DNA of 64,000 bases. It comes from Aselliscus stoliczkanus. Lineage: Eukaryota > Chordata > Mammalia > Chiroptera > Hipposideridae. The DNA is taken from contig CM066737.1 of assembly GCA_033961575.1 (NCBI GenBank), positions 65,554,771 through 65,618,770 on the forward strand, read 5' to 3'. Position numbers and translations under genes: made by a program. The notes below the pieces were generated by a model, which was not told the DNA's origin, ran no database searches, and saw only the letters and a list, made by a program, of their open reading frames with translations. Below, piece after piece: positions 10,235 through 20,965 of the stretch (position 1 is the stretch's first letter; every line of letters begins with the position of its first letter).

Positions 10235-10400
10235 TATCAGTGTATTACAAAATGTGGTCCAAGAACAATTTCCATCATTAATCAGATTCCTGATCCCCAT
10301 TACAGGTAGAAAATCTCTTTGGGTGAAGTCTGAGAATCTGAATTTAATAAGCTTTCCAGGTGACTTGGATGCACTTTATGTTTGAAGTCCGCTGCACTCT
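10235..10400. mobile_element. MER5-like (hAT-Charlie) MITE
   Basis: 'tacaaaatgtggtccaagaa' at one end and 'aagctttccaggtgacttgg' towards the other are the usual blocks of MER5-type elements. It is diverged. Confidence 0.6.
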
Positions 10401-10677
10401 TTTTCTTCAACAGAAATTAGCCTGTTTGTTGAATCAGAATAATTGGTAGTGCAATTATGTAAAACTTTACTTCAGAAATTCTTAAGCTGCTACTGAGAAG
10501 CTGGATAGAGGATGATAATGAAACAAGTCCAATAAGAAAGATGGCAAGCCTTTGAGATTTTTAGCAATAGATTATAAACTAAAACCTATTATGATTAAAG
10601 TGGAAGAGCTAGAAGGGGCCAAGAGCTGAGGAAGGTCCTGGGAAAGTAAACTACTCTGATTGGTGATTTGCATCTTT

Positions 10678-10785
10678 GTCCTCCTCTTTTTTTTCCCTCT
10701 TTCTTCTTTTTCTCCTCTTCCTCCTCCTCCTCCTCCTCCTTCCTCCTCCTCCTCTTTCTTCCTCCTCTTCCTTCTTTTTTTTATT
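10678..10785. repeat. (CTT/CTC)n polypyrimidine tract
   Basis: About 100 nt of nearly pure C/T, mainly CTC and CTT triplets. The translated Ser/Phe/Leu-rich frame over it is an artefact. Confidence 0.95.
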
Positions 10786-11106
10786 CTAATTTAACTAAAG
10801 ACATTGGGGCAGATGTTGATTATGTAATAGCAACCAAATTTAAGGGGATGAGTCAGAAATGTGTTAATTTCAAGGAATTACTACATTTTAAATGGAATTG
10901 GCAGAGTTGATGAGAACAGAAAGGACAGATTTTTGAGCAGGAATAAAGGAACTGTTTATCTTCCTATATGGTTAGTGATAAACGTGGATTAGTAACTATC
11001 CATCTCATTTTTCTAAGTGTCTATTTTTAACCCTCCAGGTTCTGTAAAAATAGCCTTTGTTGGTGAAATAAGTGTTGGTTGATTACACTCCCCATTTTAT
11101 AAACAA

Positions 11107-11108
11107 AC

Positions 11109-11140
<32 letters not shown>
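11107..11140. repeat. (CA)n with a CG core microsatellite
   Basis: 'acacac' runs on both sides of a 'gcgcgcgc' core, so the alternating purine-pyrimidine tract is continuous. Confidence 0.95.
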
Positions 11141-11141
<1 letters not shown>

Positions 11142-11346
11142 GTGCCAAAAAATTTATACAGATTTTAAGAAAGGAAAAAAACTGTATTAAAGTTATGCTG
11201 ATGGCAACCACTTTGAGCACCTCTTGTAACTGCAAAAGTCAAACATGACTTGTATTCATCTTTTGTTATCGGTATATATTGAGTATTACAATTTTAATAC
11301 AGTTTTTTCCTTTCTTCAACTGTGTATGCCTTTCTTTGGCATACTC
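11141..11346. mobile_element. Mariner-type MITE with ~55-bp terminal inverted repeats
   Basis: The left arm runs 'agtgccaaaaaatttatac' then 'agaaaggaaaaaaactgtat'. The right arm is its inverse: 'atacagttttttcctttctt', then 'tttggcatact'. The ~90-bp centre is unrelated. There is no coding capacity. It begins directly after the (CA)n tract, so a TA target duplication is not visible on the left. Confidence 0.75.
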
Positions 11347-13048
11347 TGTATATAACCTCTCTTTTTAAGTATATTTTAGGGCACTACAAGAATAAAATAT
11401 TTGTATTTTACCATACTAGCTGAGCTGCACATCATCTACAAATAAAAATAAGAATACAGAATATACATCATCTGTTTAAACATTGGGCTATCCTTTGAAA
11501 TTAATAAATTATGCAACATCTGACCCCACCCAACCCATTCTCCAACACCAAGTTTATGAATTTCATTTTATAAGTAGATTTTGTCTTTTAAAGTAAAATG
11601 CCCCTCCCTTAGAGTTACAATGCCAAGTCAGTATGTAAATGTAAGTCAAACAGGTAAGAATCAAGAAAAATACATCCATTACTTTCATAATATAGTTTCT
11701 ACAAATATGCTGGCAGAAAAGACATTCCATGTCATAAATAAGAACCTTAGTCAATAATGATTTTTTTGTGTTATTTATGAATTTTGGAATTTTTTAAAAT
11801 TAAAACTATCATACCAAACAACAAAGAAATAATATGACAGTACATTTTAGGTATTTCAGGAAAGTTAAAAAAAAAGCTATTGAAATTAAAATAGCATCGT
11901 ATTGGCAGAAAAACAGACACACAGACCAATGGAAGAGAATTGAAAATTCAGAAATAAACATATGTAGTTTTCAACAAAGCACCCAAAATCATACAATGAA
12001 GAAAAGAAAGCCTCTTCAATAAATGGTACTGGAAAAATTGGAAAACCACGTGGAAAAGAGAAAGAAACTAGACCAATATCTGTCACCATAATTAACAACA
12101 AAATTAAGTCAAAATGGATCTTACCTAAACCTAAGACCTGAAACAATAAATTGCATAGAAGAAAGCGTAGGCACTAAACCTTATGGACTTTGGGTTAGGA
12201 GATGATTTTTATGAATTTGGACTCTAAGATAATGGGAGTAAAAGCAAAAATAAATGAATGGGATTGCATCAAACTATGCTCATACAGCAAAAGAAACCAT
12301 CAACAAAACAAAGAGGAAGCCAACAGAATGGGAGAAGTATTTGCAAACAACCCATCCAATAAGGGGCTAGTATCCAAAATATGTAAAAACTTATACAACT
12401 CAACAAAAAAACAATCCAATTAAAAAATGGGCAGAAGATCTGAAGAGACACTTCCCCCAAGAAAACATACAAACAGCCAACAGATATATGAAAAAATGCC
12501 CAACTTCACTAGCTATTAGGGAAACGCAAATCAAAAACCACAATAAGACATCACTTCACACCTGTTAAAATGGCTACTACTAACAAGACAAGTGATAATA
12601 AGTGCTGAAGAGACTGTGGAAAAAATGGAACCCTCATACACTGCTGGTGGGAATGTAAATTGTAACAGCCACTATGGAAAACAGTACAGGGGTTCTTAAA
12701 AAAATTAAGAATAGAATTACCATACAACCCAAAAATTCTTCTTCTGGGTATCTTCAAACAATCTGAAAACATTTATCTGTAAAGATATAGGTACCCCTAT
12801 GTCCATTGCAGCATTATTCATGGTGGCTAAGAAATGGAAACAACCAAAGTGTCCTTCCATAGATGATTAGATAAAAAAGATGTGGTACAGATACACAATG
12901 GAATATTACCCGGCCATAAGAAAAGATGAAATACTGCCATTTGTGACAGTACGGATGGATTTTGAGATTATCATGCTAAGTGAAGTCAGACAGAAAAAGC
13001 CAAAAACCATATGACTTCACTGATATGTATGATATAAAACTCAATGCA

Positions 13049-13492
13049 GGGCCAGCCGAGTGGCGCATTGGTTAAGCGCTGGTTTGGGGATGCCAGCGGC
13101 CCCAGTTCGGATCCCACATGAGGGCCAGTGACACTGCCCTCTACGGCTAACAACAGCTCCACCTGGAGCTGGGCTGTGCGAGCCCCAGTGATGGTGTGGG
13201 CTGCAGCCCCTGCTGCAGTGGGCTGCCATAGGCTACAGTGAGTGGCCCGCAGCCAGCGTGAGCGGCTGGCAGCCAAGCGTGAGCTGCCAATAGCCGCGGT
13301 GAGCGACATCCAGAGGCCAGCGACCGATCTGCTTCATCCGGGAAGAGCGCAATGACGATACCAACAGTGAAGCAACATCCTCCGCAACTAAACTGAAGAA
13401 CAAAAAGACAGCAACTTGTCTGTTCCCCTTCCCCGATTCCCCAACGCTGTTCCCCTCCGCCAATTCCCCAATAAAATCTTTAAAAAAAAAAC
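13049..13492 (+). mobile_element. tRNA-derived SINE, long form (444 bp)
   Basis: The head 'gggccagccgagtggcgcat' holds a Pol III box A (tggcgcattgg). Box B-like 'agttcggatcc' follows at about 13103-13113. After 'gccagtgacactgccctc' comes a ~330-bp body rich in CTGCAG/GTGAGC-like motifs. It ends in 'gttcccctccgccaattccc', 'caataaaatc' and an A tail. The TSD 'aactcaatgca' is at 13038-13048 and 13493-13503. It is inserted in the L1 3' region. Confidence 0.9.
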
Positions 13493-13769
13493 AACTCAAT
13501 GCAACAAATGAATAAAACAAACAAACAAACAAACAAACAAAAACTCATAGACAGAGACAACACATTGTCGGTTACCAGAGGGTAAGCAGGGTGGGGGCGG
13601 ATTATTACAGAATAGGGTAAAGGGAGTCAAATAGATGGTGATGAAAGAATTGACTCTGAGTGGTGAGCACACAATGTAATACATAGATGATGTATTATAG
13701 AATTGTACACTTGAAATTTATGTAATTTTACTAACCATTGTCACCCCAATAAATTTAATTAAAATTTAA

Positions 13770-13775
13770 AAATAA

Positions 13776-13816
<41 letters not shown>

Positions 13817-13818
13817 AA
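13770..13818. repeat. (AAAT)n microsatellite tail of L1
   Basis: About ten AAAT units at the 3' end of the preceding L1. Confidence 0.95.
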
Positions 13819-13858
13819 AAAGGGGAAAAGTCACATAGACTATTTAAATTTCAACTAT

Positions 13859-14022
13859 GGGGCCGGCCAAGTGGCTCAGTTGGTTAAGAGCTCGCTCAAC
13901 AGTGTGAGCTGAGCTCTGAGCAACAGCAGTTCGATGCCCAGCCTGAGCTGAGCTGAGCTGAGCTGCCACTATGCTGCTAACAGGTGGCAGGATGGCTCAG
14001 CTAAAAATTAAAATAAATAAAT
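13859..14022 (+). mobile_element. tRNA-derived SINE, second type (type B)
   Basis: The head 'ggccggccaagtggctcagt' is followed by 'tggttaagagctcgctcaa', box B-like 'cagttcgatgccc' and a GAGCT-rich body with tandem 'ctgag' units. It ends 'caggatggctcagct' plus an (AAAT)-rich tail. The TSD 'aaatttcaact' is at 13846-13856 and 14023-14033. It shares only the head with the other SINE type in this window. Confidence 0.88.
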
Positions 14023-14284
14023 AAATTTCAACTGTTTCATTCAAAAGAAATATGATTTCTGTATACAGATCAAATAAAAAGTATTAAAAATTAAAAATAA
14101 ATAAGTAAATAAAAGCTATTGATATGGGATAATATTAATATTTTCCTAGCACATTAAAAAACTTTTTTTTTCAGTTATAGTCTGAGCTGGGGTGTTTTGG
14201 AATAACAGGCTAGCAATTCTTTTAAATTTTTTGGTGAGAGGTGGGGGGCTGGGAAGAGTGAAATATGGAGAATAGAAAAACCTA

Positions 14285-14396
14285 GGGCTGGCCGAGTGGC
14301 ACAGTGGTTAAGCGCTGGCTTGGGAAGCCAGCGGCCCCGGTTCGGGTCCCACATACGAGGGCCAGTGACACTGCCCTCAAAAAAAAAAAAAAGAAA
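14285..14396 (+). mobile_element. tRNA-derived SINE, short form
   Basis: The head has box A 'tggcacagtgg' and box B 'ggttcgggtcc'. It ends at 'gccagtgacactgccctc' directly followed by the A tail. The TSD 'gaaaaacctag' lies at both ends (right copy 14397-14407). Confidence 0.92.
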
Positions 14397-14749
14397 GAAA
14401 AACCTAGACTGCGTCCCTGCCCATATAATCAAATGACTTGATCCAAGATTTGAGAATAGAATTCTTTTCAATGTTTTCAGCTGCGTTTGCAAAGATGGCA
14501 TGCTATAACAGAGACTTTCATAACAGGGATAGTAATTACCAGCTCATTACTTTTTTAGCTTCTTAACTGCCACTTTTCATTTCGACCAGTCTCCCATCCA
14601 TAATGCACATTACTACCACCACCCAGTCCACCATTACCTCTGGAATCAACTGCAGTTTTGGTTATGTACTTTTCTCAAATCCTTTACAATTGTTTTTTTT
14701 TTTTGCATGTATCTCTCTCTCTTGAAAAAAAATATATAAATACACACAT

Positions 14750-15285
14750 AGATTAGGTTTATATCCAAGAAAAATGATACTTATGCCTGATACTTGTACA
14801 TGAATATTCATAGAATCATTATGTATAATAGGCAATTTTGGAAATGACCCAAATGTTGATCAATTGATGAGTGGATAAACAAAATATATCCATACAATTG
14901 GATATTATGAGGCAATAAAAATGAATTAAACACTTATACATGCTTACAACTTGGAAGAATCTTGTAAACACTATGCTGAATGAAAAAAGCCAGACACAAA
15001 GGGCAACATATTGTATGTTTCTATTTATATGAAATTTCTCAAAATTTATAGAGACAGAAAGTATATTAGTAGTTGCCTAGAGCCTGCAGGATATAAGAAG
15101 TTGGAGGGTTGATGAATAAGGAGTCCTCAGTTTCTTTTTGAAGTGATGAAAATATTCTAAAGTTGATTGTGGTCATGGTGGTATAAATCTTTGAATAAAT
15201 GAAAAGCTATTGAATTGTATACTTTAAATAAGTGAATTGCATGGTATGTAAATTATGTCTTAATAAAGCTTTTTAAAATACACAT
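14750..15285 (+). mobile_element. Old L1 (L1M-type) 3' fragment
   Basis: It carries the ORF2 end ('gatgagtggataaacaaaat', 'gaatcttgtaaacactatgc') and a 3'UTR with 'gtagttgcctagagcctgc'. It ends 'attatgtcttaataaagctt' plus an A-rich tail. Strongly diverged. Confidence 0.8.
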
Positions 15286-15415
15286 ACACATGTGTGTGTA
15301 TACTGATTAAATATATATGTGTATATATATACTATATAATAAATATGTAAATATGCATTATATACATACATATGTGTATATTATATGTATTATATAATAC
15401 ATAACATATATATTA
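15285..15415. repeat. (TA/TG)n microsatellite tract
   Basis: Mixed ACAC, GTGT and ATAT dinucleotides following the L1 tail, with several self-complementary segments. Confidence 0.9.
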
Positions 15416-16170
15416 AATCCAGTAAAATTGGAAATGCCTTATGATGTGCCATACAATTCAAGCCAACACCATTTCACAATTTTTTCAGCCCATAAGGCTC
15501 CATTTGGGGTTTACCTCTTTTGTCTGCTGGGTGCAAAGGTCAAAATGGTTGGTTGGTTGTAGATTGGTTTATTTAATGAACAGCTGACTAGTCTACTTAA
15601 ACTGGATTTCCATCTTAGGTATATGATAACTTTTGAATTCTCTCTGGTAATTATTTTGAAATTTGGGAAAACAGGTTTCCTTCCATTCGGCCACTGTCAC
15701 CTCAGGGGAATAAGGCAAGCTCTGTTGGAGAATAGAAGTTAAAGGGTTAGTGGAAATTCAATTTTCTGTGCACAGGAACAATAATTTCTAGAACATAAGG
15801 AGACAATATGGAAGGAAGGTTTTCAGTCAAGATAATATGAAATTATTTCCATAGGTCATACAGAGATCCAGAGTATGACTGGTATGTAGTTAGTTACATG
15901 CTTTTAATCAGTTCTGTGTGAAGTATATAATTTTTTTTGAATCCCTATACAATGTGTGGCACATAAGTCATCAAAGCACTGTTGAATGAATTTGCAGATT
16001 CTAAAAGCAAATACTTGGATCATCAAAGTGCATTTATATATGCTCTCCTTCATTTCAGTAAGGACTTGAAGTAGCTCACCAGGTGAAGTCAGAGAATACA
16101 GTAATGGATATATATATTCGTATATATGAATCAAGAAACATGGCGAAGGAAATTAAAAATTCAAAGCACT
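15416..16170. other. No assignable feature
   Basis: Mixed-composition sequence without open frames of note or a recognisable repeat. Confidence 0.5.
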
Positions 16171-16174
16171 ACAA

Positions 16175-17415
16175 CTTCTAAATGTGATGGTTGGCTTTCT
16201 GTCCTATTCTAATGGACCTCTCAGCAGCTTTTTCCCATTCCTCATTTCTTCTTTCTTGGAACATTTTCTTCACATGGCTTTCAGGACACTATCCTTATCG
16301 TACTTCACTAACAACTGTTGCACTAGCCACTACTAATCAGGCAACTATGATGGTTTCTCTTCTTCCCAAACTAAAAATAATGAAGTACCTTAATGCTCAG
16401 TCCTAGACTGTTCTCTTTACTAACTGTACTCCTTTCCAGATGACCTCATCTAAACCTGTGGCTCTAAACACCATGTATATGCTAGTGACACAGGTGTATG
16501 TTTTGGCCCATATTTAATTTCTGAACTCCAGATTGTACAACCGACTGCTTAATCAATATTGCTACTTGGATCTCTAATAGTTTTCTAAAACATAATCTCC
16601 AAAGTTAAACTTTTATTTTCTGCCCTTTGCTTGCTCCGCCCCCAAAATCTGCTACTCTCCCAGTCTTGTTCCATGTTAGTAAATACCACCACAATTCACT
16701 TAGTTGCTCAGGCCTGAAACCTTAATTAATTTCCTTGATTTAATTCTCTCACCCCATACTCAACAATTCCTGTTAGCTTTGAATTTAAAATGTATCCCGA
16801 ATCTGATCACTTCTCATCACATTCACTACTACTATCAGCTCTTACCTATATTTTGGCAATATATCACCTTCTACTGTTGTCTCTTGTAATCTGGTCTTTT
16901 CACAGTAGCTGAAGTAGAGGCAGAAGCTAGAGCCTCAGTTTTATCATGCCATTTCCTGCTTTAAAACCTCCAAATATTTATTATCACCTTTAGAATAACA
17001 CCCCAGATCCTTGTCATGACCAACAAGTCCCTGGGTACCTACCTCTCTGAACTCACTTCTCTCCACTCTTCCCTATTGCTCACTGGTTCAGCCATACTAG
17101 CCTTCTTTGCTGTTTGGAACACACAGGCAAAATCCTGCCTCAGGGCCTTTGTACTTGCTTATCTCTATGTTTGGAAAACTCTGGCCAGAGAGACCCTTGG
17201 CTAGCTCCCTTAACCCATTTAGGTCTCTACTCAAACACTGGCTCATTTCCTTAACCCAACTTTATTTTCCTTCATAGCACTTATCTGACATTATATCCAT
17301 TTGTTTATTGTTTGCTGTCCTCCGGAAATAAGTTCAATGAAGGCAGGGATTTTATCTGTTATATTTACTGTTATAACCCCATTACCCTCAATAGTATCTA
17401 GCACAGGTTATGTAC
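16175..17415 (-). mobile_element. LINE L2, long diverged fragment
   Basis: The stretch includes blocks typical of L2: 'cctctcagcagctttttccc', 'cctgcctcagggcctttgta', 'tttaggtctctactcaaaca', 'cttatctgacattatatcc' and 'gaaggcagggattttatctg' near the 3' tail. Those tail blocks come in the order seen at L2 3' ends in the plus orientation, so the strand label is tentative. No intact reading frame. Confidence 0.6.
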
Positions 17416-17529
17416 CCCAATATATATTTTTAAATAATAAAGAGGATTTATTGGTTTATATCAATGGAAAGTCAAGTAGTAGTTTAGATTCATGGGTGGG
17501 GTGCTTTAATGGGTGATGAATGCCACTGA

Positions 17530-17990
17530 GCACCTAGTTACTCTTTTTTTAAAAAATTATACTTGACATTCAATATTAATTTTTTAATTAAAGTTTATTT
17601 TATATTAGTTTCAGGTGTACCACATAGTGGTTAGACATTTCTGTAATTTATGCAGTGGTCCCCCCATTAAGTCTAGAACCCACCTGGCATCATACATAGT
17701 TATTACATTATTATTGACAACAACATGGATGACCTAGAGGGTATTGTATGCTAAGTGAAATAAATCAGACAGAGAAAGACAGATACCATATGATTTCACT
17801 TATATGTGGAATCTAAAGAGCAAAACAAATGAACACACAAAACAAAAACAAACTCAAAGATACAGATAACATTTTGATGGTTGCCAGATGGGAGGAGGGT
17901 TCAGGCGCTGAAAGAAAATGGTGAAGACATTAAGAAGTACAAATTGGTAGTTTCAAAATACTTTGAAGAAATACAGTATGATATGGCAAG
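17530..17990 (-). mobile_element. L1 3' end with 5' inversion (twin priming)
   Basis: Positions about 17530-17716 are the reverse complement of an L1 3' terminus; on the minus strand it ends 'caccactatgtggtacacc...' plus an A-rich tail. Positions about 17717-17990 run forward from the ORF2 end ('caacatggatgacctagag') to 'gaagaaatacagtatgatat'. The outer end of the forward part and the inner end of the reverse part are adjacent in the L1 consensus order, which is the signature of twin-primed insertion. Confidence 0.78.
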
Positions 17991-18416
17991 GCCGGTCAAG
18001 TGGCACGTTGGTTAAGAGCTGGCTTGGGATGCCAGCGGCCCCAGTTCGGATCCCACATGAGGGCCAGTGACGCTGCCCTCTGCGGCTTAAGATGGTGAAC
18101 AACAGCTCCACCTGGAGCTGGGCTGCTGTGAGTCCGCAGGACAGCGTGGCTGCAGCCCCTGCTGCAGTGGGCTGCAATGGGCTGCAGTGAGTGGCTGGCA
18201 GCCGATGTGAGCTACCAAGAGCAGCTGTGAGCAGCTGTCCGGAGGTCAGTGGCCAATCTGCCTCACCTGAGAAGAGCGCAGTGATGATGACAACATGGGC
18301 TAGTGAAGCAATGTCCTCCACAGCTAGACTGAAGAGCAAAAGGACGGCAGCTTGTCTGTTCCCCTTCCCCGGTTCCCCAACACTGTTCCCCTCCCCCAAT
18401 TAAAAAGCAAAATTAG
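17991..18416 (+). mobile_element. tRNA-derived SINE, long form (~426 bp)
   Basis: Same architecture as the long copy at 13049: tRNA-like head, 'gccagtgacgctgccctc', a ~330-bp body and a 'ttccccaacactgttcccc'-type end. The terminal 'caataaaatc' is replaced by a short 'aattaaaaagc' tail. The TSD is 'gatatggcaag' at 17980-17990 and 'gatattgcaag' at 18417-18427. It abuts the twin-primed L1. Confidence 0.88.
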
Positions 18417-18429
18417 GATATTGCAAGCT

Positions 18430-19410
18430 GGTTACTAGTTTTTAGGACCAGAATGCAGATTCATCATAAATAATTAAACAAATAAAATACTGACCCTATT
18501 ATTTTCTTGGTAATTAATTATTAGTACCTTATGATATAATTTTGCCATTTAATTTTTTTTCTTGTATTCATTATTTGTCTCTTCATCTAGATTTAAAGTT
18601 CCTTGAGGACAAAACCATGTCTCATACTTTTTTTGTTTATATTTCTAGGTCCCTTGAATGCAGGAGACCCTCTACTTATACTGTATTTCCTGAATTCTAC
18701 CATGTCATTGATTTTGGAAGGCTCGACAATGATTTAATATTACCTTTTTATTTTTTTGGAGTGAGCACAAATGGAGATAAAGTACTACATTAACATATAA
18801 ATCCGTTTTAGAAAATATGGCAATGGTTGATTAATAGTTGATTAAGTGTATTGAATTTATTTTGTTATTCAACAGAGTGAATAGCTGCTAGTCAATGAGG
18901 ATATTTATTAAACTTTAATGTTCTTGAGGTATTTGTATTCCTTTATGAGAATAAAAATGTGTTTATTTGTGTGTGTAGATACACACAGAGAGGGGCTATG
19001 ATTGCAGCACTGCACCCAATTCATTAGAGGCAGTATTGTATGTATTTCCCCCAAATCCAGCAGTTTGTCATAAGCTTTCATGGGCAGGAGAGATGGTTGG
19101 GAAATGTGCAGTCTGCCTTGATAGTTACAGACTCACTGACTACAGTATTAAAACCATTGAGTTATTTTTATTTGAACTTCCAATGTTAACATAAAGAGGA
19201 CAATATTTCAAGGATTTGCACTCATTATACTGTTGGCACTTTCCTAACTGTGCAGGAATATTAGGCTGGTGGCAACAAAAAGGGTCAAAATTGGAATGGA
19301 TAAATAGAATTTTAAGAAACTCATTGAGTAGATGCTATCTGATCTGAATTCTGATTATCACCTGCTATATGATTTAGTTGAATATAAGACCTTAAGTCTC
19401 TAAAGAGAAT
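18430..19410. other. No assignable feature
   Basis: AT-rich sequence. No exon, RNA or named repeat is supported. Confidence 0.5.
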
Positions 19411-19426
19411 ATATAACTGATTTCAA

Positions 19427-19540
19427 GTTTTTTTTTGTTTTTTTTTGAGGGCAGTGTCACTGGCCCTCATACGTGGGACCCGAACTGGGGCCGCTGGTGT
19501 CCCAAGCCAGCTCTTAACCACCGCGCCACTCGGCCGGCCC
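19427..19540 (-). mobile_element. tRNA-derived SINE, short form, antisense
   Basis: Poly-T, then 'gagggcagtgtcactggccc' and the reverse complement of the tRNA-like head ending 'cactcggccggccc'. The TSD is 'tataactgatttcaa' on the left and 'tatagaactgatttcaa' on the right (19541-19557). Confidence 0.92.
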
Positions 19541-19927
19541 TATAGAACTGATTTCAATAACCTACATCTGGATGTTCTACATAGATATAGCTGAACAAAT
19601 ATTTTCTTGGCAGTTTCAATTCTGACTAATAAACAGTTTGAGTATTAAGTTTCAGGTGGCTTATCAGCCCTATTGACAACCTGAATATATACTATATAAT
19701 CACACATCTCATATTCATTATGATAAAACATAAAGCAGTTTTTATGCCATACGCACTGTGAATGTTACTCATTAACAGCTTTATCTGAATTTTTCAATTT
19801 AAGACAATGAAATAACAGTTGCCAACCCTCAAATGTTATTATTAGCATACTCATACTGGAAAGCAATGCTTCTAGTTTAGGAACAATATAATAATATTAC
19901 AATAATAATTATTTTAAAAACTGTGGT

Positions 19928-20965
19928 GTTTTTTATCCAAAATGGTGGAGTAGATAAATACTGTGCCTGTGTCCTTCCGTGAACACATTAAAATTACAAC
20001 TAAATTATAGAACAATCAACCAGGAGAACCTTCTGGAATCTAACTGAACAGAAGTCCTGTAACTAAAAATATAAAGAAGCCATATCGAGAGTGGTAGGAG
20101 GGGCATAGATGCGGAACAGACTCCACACCTGAGTGTGGCAGTTGAGAATCAGTAGGGATATCTCAGCTGTGGAGGTTTCCCCCACCCCAGGGAAGCAAAA
20201 GACCACAGCCCCCAGCCCAGTCTCCCCAGCCCAGAATACTGGTATCGGGAAGAGAAGCCCCACATCTGGCTGTGAAAAACAGTGGAGATTCTGACCATTC
20301 TGGTGGGACAGGGATGCTGTGGGAAACCCAGCCGTCATCTTAAACGCCCCGCACACATACTCACTGGCTCGCCAGCACTCACCTTGGGCTCCAGTGCAGG
20401 GACAGTGACTCGGGGACCTCAGAGATATACGGGAGGCAGACTGAGGTGTGTAGCTTCAGCTGGAGGACTGGAGGACAGTCCGGCATTTTCCCAGTGAGGG
20501 GTCCTCTTTTCATGCAGCTGGCAGATGAGTACCAACTTGCCTGTGTTAAGCCCACCCCCCGCCCCCACAGGCCAAATCTGAATCTGACTGGCCTGGTGAG
20601 CTCCCCAGCTCTGCCCTGCTGACTCAGCTAGGACCCCTCCCCAGCCAACTCATGCACTGTGGGAAGCACTTTCTCATGAGCAGCCAGCCCCACCCAATGA
20701 GAGGGGAATAGAGAGGTGGGTGAAAAAAGGGAAGGGATTATGAAGTATAAATTGGTATTTGTTTTTCTCCAACTGACTTATTTCACTAACCACTATGCTG
20801 TACACCTAAAATTAACATCAAATAATATTGAATGTCAATAAAAAAAAGGTAAGATTCTCTAGGACAAGGATATTGAGTCATTTTATGTTTCCTAAATAAA
20901 ACAAGGTATTAAATGCTCCAAAAATGAAAAACAAAAAATAAAATTTTTTTTAAAAAAATGAAAGT
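19928..20965 (+). mobile_element. Internally deleted L1: 5'UTR joined to the 3' end, no ORFs
   Basis: The 5' end reads 'ttatccaaaatggtggagta', the YY1-site-like L1 start, followed by an L1-type GC-rich 5'UTR to about 20735. The sequence then jumps to an L1 3' terminus: 'ctgacttatttcactaacca', 'gctgtacacctaaaattaac', 'gaatgtcaataaaaaaaa'. ORF1 and ORF2 are absent. About 105 bp follows, with its own AATAAA near 20895 and a second A-rich tail to about 20960, a candidate 3' transduction. The short direct repeat 'ctgtggt' at 19921-19927 and 20966-20972 may be part of the TSD. The outer boundaries are inferred. Confidence 0.65.

Larger units (their letters stand above)
11830..13819 (+). mobile_element. 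5'-truncated L1, ORF2 C-terminus to 3' end, interrupted by a SINE
   Basis: From about 11870 the sequence encodes the end of ORF2 in broken frames: 'WQKNRHTDQWKRIEN'-like, then the stretch leading to 'ctgctggtgggaatgtaaat' and 'gaatattacccggccataag'. The 3'UTR follows ('cagagggtaagcagggtggg'). It ends at 'ttgtcaccccaataaattta' and an (AAAT)n tail near 13819. The 444-bp SINE at 13049-13492 sits in the 3' portion. Multiple frameshifts make it inactive. Confidence 0.85.

Noticed and set aside
10668..10910. A frame beginning with a Ser/Phe/Leu-rich stretch resembling a signal peptide
   Set aside because: It is the translation of a (CTT/CTC)n polypyrimidine tract.
14285..14396. A genuine tRNA gene at this and the other SINE heads
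   Set aside because: The A and B boxes are present but the sequence is one of many dispersed copies with A tails and TSDs, so it is a SINE head and not a tRNA.
17953..18399. A 148-codon antisense frame
   Set aside because: It lies entirely on the long SINE; a similar shadow frame occurs over the other long copy at 12986-13309.
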